A DNA stretch of 9,594 bases from Legionella sp. (GCA_004297865.1 SCSO01000285.1:1-9594); one strand, 5' to 3'. Counted from the first letter of the stretch, positions 1 to 6,465 are shown. Numbers and translations: made by a program. The notes: generated from the letters alone by a model not told the origin.

Positions 1-533
1 CTTCCATTAAAGATCTCAAGCAACTTGAAAAAATGCTTGAAGCGGAACGCAAAATCTTAAAATTACATCAAGAAGCTCAACTACTCCCCAAACCCGAAGC
101 GCCTCAAGTACCCAAAGCACCAAAGGTACTTGAAGTAGTCCCCACCACCATCGAGCTTCCTTTAAGCTCTTTTACACTAACAAAATTGTCTTTATTAAAT
201 TTTGAAGAACGTATGCTGCATGACAAGATGAAACCCTCTTTGGAGAAGATACTTGAGACTAAATTTAACTCTCAATTAACATTTTTTAATAACACCACTC
301 ATTTAATTCTTAGTTTTGCCGACGCTGATAATTTGAAAAAAGCTAAAATAAATTTGGCTAAATGGGCAGTAAATAATGATTTAGATCTTACTTATAATAC
401 CGATACGAACAAGGCAGCCATTGGAATTAGACATGATGTAGTTATTACAATGAAGCCCCAATTCCAGATTAGTGATTTGTTTGAGAAGGTTATGAATCTT
501 AGCCCTGCTCAAGTCCCCGCTCTTGCAATGTAA
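1..533 (+). CDS. Hypothetical protein, 3' part of a gene entering from the left edge
   Basis: The reading frame is open to the window edge: codons from base 3 read S-I-K-D-L-K-Q-L-E-K before the first ATG at 33. That ATG is therefore probably internal and the true start lies upstream. About 177 residues are visible. The first ~30 are Lys/Glu/Leu-rich and look like the end of a coiled coil. A Pro/Lys linker follows with repeated PKAP-type units (PKPEAP, VPKAPK). The last ~120 residues look like a folded alpha/beta domain. No signal peptide or membrane segment is visible in this part. I recognise no family. A coiled coil plus Pro-rich linker plus small terminal domain would fit a structural, adaptor or secreted effector protein, but that is only an impression. 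The stop is TAA at 531-533. Confidence 0.75.
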   Translation, partial: SIKDLKQLEKMLEAERKILKLHQEAQLLPKPEAPQVPKAPKVLEVVPTTIELPLSSFTLTKLSLLNFEERMLHDKMKPSLEKILETKFNSQLTFFNNTTHLILSFADADNLKKAKINLAKWAVNNDLDLTYNTDTNKAAIGIRHDVVITMKPQFQISDLFEKVMNLSPAQVPALAM

Positions 534-545
534 TCAAGGTCTATT

Positions 546-563
546 AAGCAAAGGATTGCTTTT
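546..563 (+). terminator. Weak hairpin after the left-edge gene
   Basis: A 6-bp stem, AAGCAA (546-551) with TTGCTT (556-561), closes a 4-base AGGA loop and continues into a short T run ending at 563. It sits 12 bases after the upstream stop codon and just before the candidate promoter of the next gene. The stem is short and has only two G/C pairs, so termination may be inefficient. Confidence 0.3.
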
Positions 564-568
564 ATCGA

Positions 569-595
569 TTGACCCTCACCAGTCTTTCCGATAAT
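569..595 (+). promoter_or_regulatory. Candidate sigma-70 promoter for the M50-like gene
   Basis: TTGACC (569-574) matches the -35 consensus at five of six bases. GATAAT (590-595) matches the -10 consensus at five of six. The spacer is 15 bp, shorter than the optimum of 17, which lowers confidence. Transcription would start near 602, about 50 bases before the ATG at 652. Confidence 0.4.
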
Positions 596-651
596 CTCCA
601 AAAACGCACAGAGTGTTCATGAAGAACATGTTTTTCCGCTAGGATGCATCG

Positions 652-1527
652 ATGTTTACAGTAAGGCTTCGAGACGAAGAAAGCCAGTTATCTCTGCCAC
701 CACAACCCAATAGACTTTCCCAAGCACTGTTCGCCAGTGGATTAGAGTCAAGTTTCTTACTACTTTCCGCTGCAGCGATGACCCCTTTTCTTTCCCCAAC
801 TGTTCCTTTTTGTTTTCATCCCCTGACCATTGCATGCGCCGTGGGAATGATTAATTTTTTGTTACGCTTGCCTCTTTGGCTAAATGAACCTTTTCATGAC
901 TCGCAATCTAACTGGATTCGTAGCGTGTTTTTTGCCAATTTTGATGCTATCTACCGTTCAACTCTGCTTCATGAAACAGCTCATGCCTTAACTGCCTTGT
1001 ATTTTTATCCCCACTCTAACCCGCAAATACAATTAAACCCTCCTTATGGCGGTATAACCAGTTATGAGGTATTTGAAAGCTCATCTCATCACAAAACAAG
1101 AACCATAAACGCGCTTATTTCCGCAGCAGGTCCTAGTGCTGATTTACTTTGGGGTTATTGTTCTTTATACCTGGCCCAAGTTATGGCAAAACAAAAACCT
1201 CAATTCAGTTCGCATTTACGCTTATCTTGCTGGTTTTCCGTGGTGGGTAACTTATGCTATGCACTAACGGCTCTGGGGGGAGTTAATAATAAGACTAATG
1301 ATTTTCACAGCATCTATAAAAACACCGGGATTTCACCCTTTTTTGCAGCGATGTTTATATTGAGTAGTATGCTGATATGGCAAATGATCCTATCCAAATG
1401 CCATCCAAATACTGATTCCCAGCTTGGAAATAACCGATTTGGTCTATTTAATAATTCAAAAAATAACACTCCTGAACAGAGTGTAGCGGAATCCAAAATG
1501 GAGTTAACCTATCAGGGGTTAGTCTGA
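652..1527 (+). CDS. Polytopic membrane protein with HExxH motif, M50 (site-2 protease)-like
   Basis: This 291-residue protein carries HETAH (107-111) at the start of a hydrophobic helix, the zinc-binding and catalytic signature of metalloproteases. Downstream are a P-P-Y-G-G-I-T-S-Y segment (130-138) and an A-A-G-P-S-A-D-L motif (158-165), like the GG-T and AGP-x-(A/N) elements of M50/M50B-like intramembrane proteases. Asp217 in N-D-F-H (216-219) is a possible third zinc ligand. Hydrophobic segments lie at about 34-75, 107-118, 155-177, 190-208 and 229-247. The likely role is proteolysis in or near the inner membrane; the substrate is unknown. The ATG at 652 is the first in frame after a stop at 640, with AGGA at 641-644 as ribosome binding site. 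The ~40-residue tail is polar. The gene converges on the GGDEF gene with a 6-bp gap and no visible terminator. The family call rests on motif order, and the substrate-binding region is divergent. Confidence 0.72.
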   Translation: MFTVRLRDEESQLSLPPQPNRLSQALFASGLESSFLLLSAAAMTPFLSPTVPFCFHPLTIACAVGMINFLLRLPLWLNEPFHDSQSNWIRSVFFANFDAIYRSTLLHETAHALTALYFYPHSNPQIQLNPPYGGITSYEVFESSSHHKTRTINALISAAGPSADLLWGYCSLYLAQVMAKQKPQFSSHLRLSCWFSVVGNLCYALTALGGVNNKTNDFHSIYKNTGISPFFAAMFILSSMLIWQMILSKCHPNTDSQLGNNRFGLFNNSKNNTPEQSVAESKMELTYQGLV

Positions 1528-1533
1528 GTTTGG

Positions 1534-2484
1534 TTATTCATGCGGACGATTTTTATCTCTATGCATTTTCATATCCGCTAATTTGATCAAATCATGCAGA
1601 GTGCGGTGCTCATTTTTATTGTATTGCACATGGCCCACACTATATGAAATTTTATATTTATCCGACTGATTCACATGAATGCTTTGTTGCAGACGCTCCA
1701 ATACCTTATCCACATCTTCTTCTATTAAGCCAGAGCATAAAACGCAAAATTCATCATTCTCTATACGCGCAATCACATCTGATCCACGAAAACAGTCTGA
1801 TAAACAATCAGCGAATATTTTTAATACTATATCTCCTTCGGCGTGACCAAAGGTATCATTAATCTGTTTAAATTTATCGATATCAAAATTGATGAGCGTA
1901 AAACTTATATCATCGCGCTGACAAATTTTAAAAACATACTGCGCTATTTTCAAAAAGCCACGACGATTGGACAATCCCGTTAATTCATCGGTAGTCGATA
2001 AATGGACTGACTCTAATTCTAACCGCACCATTTCAGCGAGATCCTTCATCATGCTCATATCCGTTTTTCTTAAGCGTCTCACCTTATCATCAAGAATACA
2101 GAGCGTACCTATATTTTGATTGTTGACCTTTATTGGGCAGCCTAAATAGAATTTAACATTGGACTCGCCAATGACATAAGGATTGTTCACAAAACGTTTG
2201 TCTTTGCTCGCGTCTTCTACCATCATCATTTCATCTTTCAAAATGGCATGCGCACAAAATGAGGTTTTCCTATCAGCTTGTTTAACATCAAGACCTTGGG
2301 TGGATTTAATCCATTGACGATCAGAATCGATTAGCGAGACCTGAGCAATGGGTACATTAAATAACTTACAAGCAATGCGCGTAATACGGTCAAAACGCTC
2401 TTCTGAGTCTGTATCTAAAATGTTTAAGTAACGCAGAGCTTCTAAACGTTCTTCTTCATTTTCTGGTTTTTCTGGAGTCGTCAT
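1534..2484 (-). CDS. GAF domain protein with degenerate GGDEF (ENDEF) domain
   Basis: This 316-residue cytoplasmic protein has no signal peptide or membrane helix. Residues ~12-160 form a GAF sensor domain of the type often fused to GGDEF domains (L-R-Y-L-N-I-L-D-T, then V-S-L-I-D, S-F-C-A-H, and G-C-P-I near 115-118). Residues ~165-312 form a GGDEF domain: DELTGLSNRRGF (166-177), the metal-binding D-I-D-K-F-K-Q-I-N-D (201-210) and F-G-H-A-E-G-D (212-218). The signature reads E-N-D-E-F (242-246): both GTP-binding glycines are replaced while D-E is kept. The allosteric I-site RGSD (233-236) sits exactly five residues upstream, as in product-inhibited diguanylate cyclases. The C-terminal part has S-V-G-H instead of the usual S-x-G-I/V-A, and a variant of the A-D-x-A-L-Y-x-A-K motif. 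It could be a weak cyclase, a GTP sensor or a c-di-GMP receptor. The start ATG has AAGGA 8 bp upstream. The domain call is firm; enzymatic activity is doubtful. Confidence 0.92.
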   Translation of the reverse strand: MTTPEKPENEEERLEALRYLNILDTDSEERFDRITRIACKLFNVPIAQVSLIDSDRQWIKSTQGLDVKQADRKTSFCAHAILKDEMMMVEDASKDKRFVNNPYVIGESNVKFYLGCPIKVNNQNIGTLCILDDKVRRLRKTDMSMMKDLAEMVRLELESVHLSTTDELTGLSNRRGFLKIAQYVFKICQRDDISFTLINFDIDKFKQINDTFGHAEGDIVLKIFADCLSDCFRGSDVIARIENDEFCVLCSGLIEEDVDKVLERLQQSIHVNQSDKYKISYSVGHVQYNKNEHRTLHDLIKLADMKMHRDKNRPHE

Positions 2485-2507
2485 GACAATTATCCTTAAT
2501 AGCCCAT

Positions 2508-2513
2508 TTTATA
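2508..2513 (-). promoter_or_regulatory. Candidate -10 box for the GAF-GGDEF gene
   Basis: On the minus strand the sequence reads TATAAA, 24 bases upstream of the ATG and about ten before the AAGGA ribosome binding site. No convincing -35 box lies 16-18 bases further upstream, so this is a tentative assignment that may need an activator. Confidence 0.3.
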
Positions 2514-2537
2514 CTGCTTCCAATATCATTAAATCTA

Positions 2538-2564
2538 GCAAAATATTTGCAAATTAGCTAATTT
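2538..2564. repeat. Two adjacent palindromes in a divergent intergenic region
   Basis: GCAAA (2538-2542) and TTTGC (2546-2550) form an inverted repeat around ATA. It abuts a perfect 14-bp palindrome, AAATTAGCTAATTT (2551-2564). They lie between the divergent GAF-GGDEF and CNNM genes, just upstream of the candidate promoter for the latter. This geometry would suit a dimeric regulator controlling one or both genes, though AT-rich DNA yields some palindromes by chance. Confidence 0.45.
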
Positions 2565-2584
2565 TAATACCATAACCGCCGGTT

Positions 2585-2613
2585 TTTACTAAAGAAAGTG
2601 ATCATGATAGTAT
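2585..2613 (+). promoter_or_regulatory. Candidate sigma-70 promoter for the CNNM gene
   Basis: TTTACT (2585-2590) and TAGTAT (2608-2613) each match consensus at four of six bases and are separated by an optimal 17 bp. Transcription would start near 2620, giving a ~20-base leader that contains the AGG ribosome binding site at 2631-2633. The palindrome pair lies directly upstream. Confidence 0.4.
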
Positions 2614-2641
2614 TAAGTCTTTCATTTATTAGGTTTTTTGC

Positions 2642-3949
2642 ATGTATACCTTATTAATGATTTCCATTGCCATGTTTTTGGTACTATTAAATGCCTTTTT
2701 CGTGGCTTCTGAATTCAGTATGGTCAAAATACGTAATACCCGCATTCAAGCCATTAGGAGCAATTATGGCTTGCGTGGCCGCTTGCTCGCACAAATTAAC
2801 AAGCAATTAGACACCTATTTATCCGTCTGCCAGCTGGGTATTACCTTAGCCTCCTTAGGACTAGGTTGGATTGGAGAGCCTGCTTTTGCCTATTTATTCG
2901 GGCCTTTATTTCACCTCTTAGGCCTGCAATCACCTAAAATAATTGAAATTAGCTCTTTTTTATTAGCTTTTGGCCTTATTTCCTTTCTGCACATAGTGGT
3001 TGGTGAATTAATGCCCAAATCCTTAGCTATCCGGCAAGCAGAGACTATTGCTATTTGGACATCCATTCCTTTATATGTCTTTTATTGGTTAATGTACCCA
3101 GCAATTTGGCTCCTCAACTTTTGTTCTAATTTTCTCCTGTCAGCGTTTAAACTCAATTCTCCCAATAACCAAGAAGGAATTTATTCGAATGAAGAGTTAA
3201 AATTGATTTTAAACAGTACCTATGTGCATGGAGTCGGTGGCCACGAAGAGAGAAATATTTTACAACATGCCCTGGATTTTGCTGAATTGACGGTGACAGA
3301 TATTATGCGTCCTGCGTCTGACATGATTCTTTTAGATGTTGCTGAATCACCTCAAGCCCTCTATCAAAAAATTATCGATAGCCGCTACAGTCGTTATCCT
3401 ATTTATAATTCCGAAACCAAAGAAATCATCGGCATCATTCACGTGAAAGATTTATTTGCTGACTTTTTAAGACAAAATAGCATCAATAATTTATCAGAAT
3501 ACGTGCGCCCCATATTAAAAGTGAATGATAAATTTTCCGCCTTGCATTTATTACGCAAATTTAGAGAAGGCTCTCCACATTTTGCGGTGATTTATAATAG
3601 TAAAGACACGAACATTGGCTTTGTGACTCTAGACAATCTCCTACGTGTATTAATCGGAAAGATTAAAGACGAGTTTCATCGTACCCATGAAAACTGGGTT
3701 AAACACCCCGATGGCACCATCACCACCACGGGAGATTGTTCGCTTTACTCCTTAGAGCAAGCATTAAATTGCAGTATCACTCTGCGACGTGACGAAGAAA
3801 GTTTAAGCACTTTATATGGACTTATCATATACCGTTGCGGTAATGTACCTAACGTAGGCGACGTGATTTCCTTTAAAGAATTTGATGCCCTAATTGAAGA
3901 AGTGGAAAAACCTTATTTAGAAAAAATTAAAATTATTCCCAAGAAGTAG
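2642..3949 (+). CDS. CNNM / HlyC-CorC family membrane protein (DUF21-CBS-CorC_HlyC)
   Basis: This 435-residue inner-membrane protein has the standard three-part layout. Residues ~1-180 are a DUF21/CNNM transmembrane domain, with A-S-E-F-S (22-26) in the first helix, Q-L-G-I-T-L-A-S-L-G-L-G (64-75) in the second and G-E-L-M-P-K-S-L-A (121-129) near the third. Residues ~215-340 are a CBS-domain pair (V-T-D-I-M-R-P at 218-224; R-Y-S-R-Y-P-I-Y at 248-255; I-I-G-I-I-H-V-K-D-L at 262-271). Residues ~350-430 are the small CorC_HlyC domain. Family members are linked to magnesium or other divalent cation transport, usually efflux. The old 'hemolysin' label reflects homology to TlyC-type proteins rather than a tested activity. 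Length and motifs are complete. AGG ~9 bases upstream supports the ATG. The substrate cannot be read from sequence. Confidence 0.93.
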   Translation: MYTLLMISIAMFLVLLNAFFVASEFSMVKIRNTRIQAIRSNYGLRGRLLAQINKQLDTYLSVCQLGITLASLGLGWIGEPAFAYLFGPLFHLLGLQSPKIIEISSFLLAFGLISFLHIVVGELMPKSLAIRQAETIAIWTSIPLYVFYWLMYPAIWLLNFCSNFLLSAFKLNSPNNQEGIYSNEELKLILNSTYVHGVGGHEERNILQHALDFAELTVTDIMRPASDMILLDVAESPQALYQKIIDSRYSRYPIYNSETKEIIGIIHVKDLFADFLRQNSINNLSEYVRPILKVNDKFSALHLLRKFREGSPHFAVIYNSKDTNIGFVTLDNLLRVLIGKIKDEFHRTHENWVKHPDGTITTTGDCSLYSLEQALNCSITLRRDEESLSTLYGLIIYRCGNVPNVGDVISFKEFDALIEEVEKPYLEKIKIIPKK

Positions 3950-3974
3950 CCGCTGCGCTCAAATTAGATTTTAG

Positions 3975-3983
3975 TGCTATATT
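3975..3983 (+). promoter_or_regulatory. Candidate extended -10 promoter for the Kua-like gene
   Basis: TGCTATATT is an extended -10 element (TGn plus TATATT, five of six consensus) in the 69-bp gap between the CNNM gene and the next gene on the same strand. There is no clear -35 box. It could give the downstream gene its own start near 3990, or the two genes may simply be co-transcribed. Confidence 0.35.
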
Positions 3984-4007
3984 AAATAAGTTAATAATCA
4001 CACAATT

Positions 4008-4012
4008 AGGAA
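4008..4012 (+). promoter_or_regulatory. Ribosome binding site deciding a GTG start
   Basis: AGGAA lies 6 bases before the GTG at 4019. The first in-frame ATG, at codon 18, has no comparable Shine-Dalgarno sequence. This supports GTG as the initiation codon. Confidence 0.6.
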
Positions 4013-4018
4013 ACCTTT

Positions 4019-4762
4019 GTGGACAATGAGCAGGACTTGGATAGACACACCGAAGAATTTATCCAAGCTATGGATAAATATGAAAACCAAGGATATCACC
4101 GCATAGAAATACTCACTTCATTTTTTAATGTGAGCCTTCAAGCTCTTAGCTTGTTTAACCTGTTTTATTTTTCATCTTTTAGCCACACTTCCATTTTTGT
4201 CTGTCTATTCGTTTTATTTATAACTTATCTGATTACTGATTTAGTGAATGGTTTAGTTCATATGATGATGGACAATAACACCCATTACACTTCCGTTATT
4301 GGCCCTTTAGTTGCCGTATTTCACTTACACCACGCCAAATTGGTTTATAAAGTTCGACCACTTTTAAGAGTATACTTTGATGAATCCGGTGCGAAATTTT
4401 GGTTATTTTTCTATTTATTGTCCCTAGTTATTTGCCAATTCACTTTCTCAATTCCCACCCCGCTAAACCTAGGACTAGTAGCCTTCGGTATTTTTTCCAC
4501 TCTATCAGAAATATCCCATTACTGGTGTCACAATGCCACCGAAGAGAATACCTTCATTTTATGGCTACAAGAGCACCATATCCTACTCTCTAAAGCCCAC
4601 CATAAAGCCCATCATAAATATGATAATGTCCAATATGCCTTCTTAAACGGAGTGAGCGACCCCATCATTGATTACATCGCGAGATGGCGCTTTAAGAATA
4701 AAGGGTATAAAAATTACGCGGATAAACACACTAAGGTTTATATGAAACGTAAGGCGCAATGA
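4019..4762 (+). CDS. Histidine-rich membrane protein, Kua/TMEM189/CarF lipid desaturase-like
   Basis: This 247-residue protein starts at GTG. Hydrophobic segments at about 32-52, 57-80, 92-101, 127-142 and 149-163 alternate with histidine clusters: H81 within D-L-V-N-G-L-V-H (74-81), H102-L-H-H105, E164-I-S-H167 with H171, then E185-H-H187, H194-H195 and H198-H199 ahead of Y-D-N-V-Q-Y-A-F-L-N-G. Such spacing is typical of membrane di-iron oxygenases and desaturases. The D/N-x-x-x-G-L-V-H opening and the late histidine block fit the Kua/TMEM189 domain. Characterised relatives (animal PEDS1/TMEM189, Myxococcus CarF) introduce the vinyl-ether double bond of plasmalogens. Whether this protein acts on ether lipids or other acyl lipids is not shown. 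The polar N-terminal ~28 residues and the lysine-rich tail are probably cytosolic. No cytochrome or ether-lipid synthesis gene is adjacent. Confidence 0.62.
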   Translation: MDNEQDLDRHTEEFIQAMDKYENQGYHRIEILTSFFNVSLQALSLFNLFYFSSFSHTSIFVCLFVLFITYLITDLVNGLVHMMMDNNTHYTSVIGPLVAVFHLHHAKLVYKVRPLLRVYFDESGAKFWLFFYLLSLVICQFTFSIPTPLNLGLVAFGIFSTLSEISHYWCHNATEENTFILWLQEHHILLSKAHHKAHHKYDNVQYAFLNGVSDPIIDYIARWRFKNKGYKNYADKHTKVYMKRKAQ

Positions 4763-4853
4763 GCATTATTCAACTCCCTTAGCCTACTGCTCGTACCTCC
4801 AATTGATTCTTCTAAAAAATTTAACAAAATCAGTAAATTACGATGAATTTTAA

Positions 4854-4898
4854 AATTGTAATTTGCATTCATGAATAAAATGGTCCATCATTACAATT
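4854..4898. repeat. 9-bp inverted repeat upstream of the small acidic protein gene
   Basis: AATTGTAAT (4854-4862) and ATTACAATT (4890-4898) are perfect inverted copies separated by 27 bp. The 8-bp palindrome TTCATGAA (4868-4875) lies inside. The 27-bp spacing, under three helical turns, could fit two operator half-sites or a large loop. No convincing promoter pair is visible nearby. Confidence 0.4.
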
Positions 4899-4916
4899 GC
4901 CTTGTTTTTGATCATA

Positions 4917-4928
4917 ATGAAATTTCAT
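4917..4928. repeat. 12-bp perfect palindrome, possible operator
   Basis: ATGAAATTTCAT reads identically on both strands. It sits 57 bp upstream of the start codon of the small exported protein, within a 222-bp non-coding region (4763-4984) that otherwise contains only AT-rich sequence. An operator role is inferred from position only. Confidence 0.35.
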
Positions 4929-4984
4929 GTCTCAATCGCGAGCTATTTTTCTATTTATTTAAGTAATTTTGCAAGGAGCACATC

Positions 4985-5236
4985 ATGAAAAAGATATTTT
5001 TAGTATTATTAGCTATGTTAGCATTTTCAACTGGATATGCCGCTGACAGTGGCAGCTCAGGTGGTTCATCAAGTAGTGCTGGAAGCAGCAGTAGTGCAGG
5101 AGATAATACCAGTACAGATACAACTGGCGGTAATAGCTTAGATAACGGTACTAATACTGGTACGACTACTAATACCGGTTCTGGATCAGATACTGATGAC
5201 GATGATGATGATACAACACCTGATGCGACTAATTAA
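4985..5236 (+). CDS. Small exported, highly acidic Ser/Gly/Thr/Asp-rich protein
   Basis: This 83-residue protein begins with a textbook Sec signal peptide: M-K-K, a hydrophobic core (4-14) and likely cleavage after T-G-Y-A (19) or A20. The mature ~64 residues are low complexity: a Ser/Gly stretch with two tandem S-S-S-S-A-G units (28-39), a Thr/Asn/Gly stretch (41-68) and an Asp run (71-76) before a short tail. The mature part has no Lys, Arg, Cys or aromatic residues, so it is strongly acidic and probably disordered. It may remain periplasmic, bind cations or coat a surface; no family is recognised. AAGGAG (4973-4978) gives a strong ribosome binding site 6 bp before the ATG. The gene has its own upstream region and terminator, so it is probably monocistronic. 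The signal peptide and strong translation signals make it a real gene despite the composition. Confidence 0.85.
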   Translation: MKKIFLVLLAMLAFSTGYAADSGSSGGSSSSAGSSSSAGDNTSTDTTGGNSLDNGTNTGTTTNTGSGSDTDDDDDDTTPDATN

Positions 5237-5253
5237 TCTTGTCCTCTTCTAAT

Positions 5254-5279
5254 ATAGCTGGGCTGCTTAGCCCGGCTAT
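5254..5279 (+). terminator. Hairpin terminator between convergent transcription units
   Basis: An 11-bp stem pairs 5254-5264 with 5269-5279, one pair being a U-G wobble, around a GCTT loop. It starts 17 bases after the stop of the small acidic protein. The following bases are AT-rich but lack a long T run. It may also help stop the minus-strand cluster, which ends 48 bases further right. Confidence 0.7.
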
Positions 5280-5327
5280 TATCTAATAATAAGTCCATTG
5301 AATATTAAGAATTCAGTTTTCATCAAG

Positions 5328-5795
5328 TCACCTTACAAGTCCTAAAACCGACTCTTGTGAAACTGATCCAAAAACCCGGCTATCATCGTGCTGTGCCGAG
5401 AGGTTATCTGAGAGAACAAAAAGATGGTGCGAAGGCACTTGAAATGGCTGATTAATAGCGTAAGAGCCATATTTCCATTTAGACCAATTCCTAGTAATTT
5501 TATTATTGGGAAGCATATTATCATTAACTACTATACGACCCTCATCAATCTGAATCGTGTTATTTTCTAGAGCTACAACACGAGATATCCACGTTTTTCC
5601 CTCATGATTGAATAAAATAATATCGTTTATTTGGTACTTTCTGAGAAAAGGAGTGATGCGATCTAAAAAGTATAATTTCCCATCTTTAATAGCAGGCTCC
5701 ATGCAGTCCCCTGATATATGATAAGGTCGCGCAAATCCCCAGATCAAAAAAAAGGATATAGTGAGTACTAAAAAGCTAGTTAGGTATTTTTTCAT
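5328..5795 (-). CDS. Signal peptidase I-like (S26) membrane protein with altered catalytic residues
   Basis: This 155-residue protein has one N-terminal membrane segment (4-20) and a periplasmic S26-type domain. Box B reads S-G-D-C-M-E-P (28-34): the position of the nucleophilic Ser before Met is Cys31. Box D reads W-I-S-R-V-V-A-L (69-76): the usual Lys before Arg-Val is Ser71. The nearest lysine is Lys67. Box E is kept as S-D-N (129-131) and D-D-S-R (137-140), with Ser for the usual first Gly. It is shorter than housekeeping LepB, which has two membrane segments in enteric bacteria. It could be an accessory peptidase using a Cys nucleophile, or an inactive relative. It is the last gene of the minus-strand cluster, 16 bp after the methyltransferase. 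The ATG has a poor Shine-Dalgarno sequence, so it may depend on translation of its neighbour. Family membership is well supported; activity is not. Confidence 0.82.
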   Translation of the reverse strand: MKKYLTSFLVLTISFFLIWGFARPYHISGDCMEPAIKDGKLYFLDRITPFLRKYQINDIILFNHEGKTWISRVVALENNTIQIDEGRIVVNDNMLPNNKITRNWSKWKYGSYAINQPFQVPSHHLFVLSDNLSAQHDDSRVFGSVSQESVLGLVR

Positions 5796-5811
5796 ATTTT
5801 TTATAATATTC

Positions 5812-6450
5812 TTATTTGGAGTTTTTTCTAGCGATAATCACTTGATTACCCGGTTGATCCAAATCATTTGAAATGATGCTAAACCCCACTTCTTCAATGA
5901 GTTGTGTATTCTTTTCCGCTGGGAGACCACTGTGTATAAATCGCTCACCGAACATTTCCGATTCGATAGTGTTTTCATCAATTATTTTTAACTCAGTGCC
6001 TTCGGGTTCAACATTAGTATCAGCAAAAGTAATACATAAGATCCCGTTAGGGTTTAAGAATGAATAGAATTTCTTTAATACCGCAAGATACTGACTGGTA
6101 GGAATATGGAATAGCGCAAACCAACACACGATGCCATCAAAACGAAGTGCCGTTTCAAAGCTGCAAATATCAGCAATAAACAATTGATCTTCTGGAATGA
6201 TGTGTTTTGCGTGCTCTATTTGTTTGGGAGATATATCCATGCCAAACACATCAAAGCCTTTCGTTATTAAATAGGCAGCGATAGGTTTTCCTGAGCCACA
6301 GCCCACATCTAGAATTTTAGCTTTCGGTTCTAAATGAGAAATGAATTGCTTAAGAGGATTTTGTTCAAGGTACCAATCTCTTTCTTTTTCCCAAACATCA
6401 GCGATGGCATCATAACCTTGTTTGATTTTATCCGCAAAAGTGTTTTTCAT
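5812..6450 (-). CDS. Class I SAM-dependent methyltransferase
   Basis: This 212-residue soluble protein has a Rossmann-type methyltransferase fold. The SAM-binding motif I is I-L-D-V-G-C-G-S-G-K-P (46-56). The acidic ribose-binding residue is Asp72 in G-M-D-I-S-P (70-75). A-D (93-94) follows the next strand. F-A-L-F-H-I-P (111-117) matches the S/A-x-x-H-x-P motif of the Methyltransf_11/25-type group. The N-terminal Y-D-A-I-A-D-V-W (13-20) is also typical of that group. The substrate is unknown; it could be a small molecule, a lipid or a protein, and its position between an orphan and an S26-like gene does not settle this. It starts 15 bp after the 322-residue gene and is followed after 16 bp by the S26-like gene, so co-transcription is likely. 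GGA lies ~8 bases before the ATG. Confidence 0.9.
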   Translation of the reverse strand: MKNTFADKIKQGYDAIADVWEKERDWYLEQNPLKQFISHLEPKAKILDVGCGSGKPIAAYLITKGFDVFGMDISPKQIEHAKHIIPEDQLFIADICSFETALRFDGIVCWFALFHIPTSQYLAVLKKFYSFLNPNGILCITFADTNVEPEGTELKIIDENTIESEMFGERFIHSGLPAEKNTQLIEEVGFSIISNDLDQPGNQVIIARKNSK

Positions 6451-6465
6451 TAGGATTCCATTGTT

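Noticed and set aside
546..563. Hairpin as part of a riboswitch for the M50-like gene
   Set aside because: The stem is only 6 bp, lies upstream of the candidate promoter and shows no conserved aptamer features.
1314..1496. Minus-strand frame inside the M50-like gene
   Set aside because: It lies fully inside a gene with recognisable motifs and shows no domain or translation signal of its own.
1644..1862. Plus-strand frame inside the GGDEF gene
   Set aside because: It is antisense to the conserved GGDEF core, so its openness follows from the coding bias of the real gene.
4399..4593. Second plus-strand frame inside the Kua-like gene
   Set aside because: It overlaps the membrane and histidine region of the real gene and lacks a ribosome binding site.
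5076..5215. Repetitive AGT/GAT-rich DNA as a possible microsatellite or CRISPR-like array
   Set aside because: The repetition follows from Ser and Asp codons in a low-complexity protein; there are no regular repeat-spacer units.
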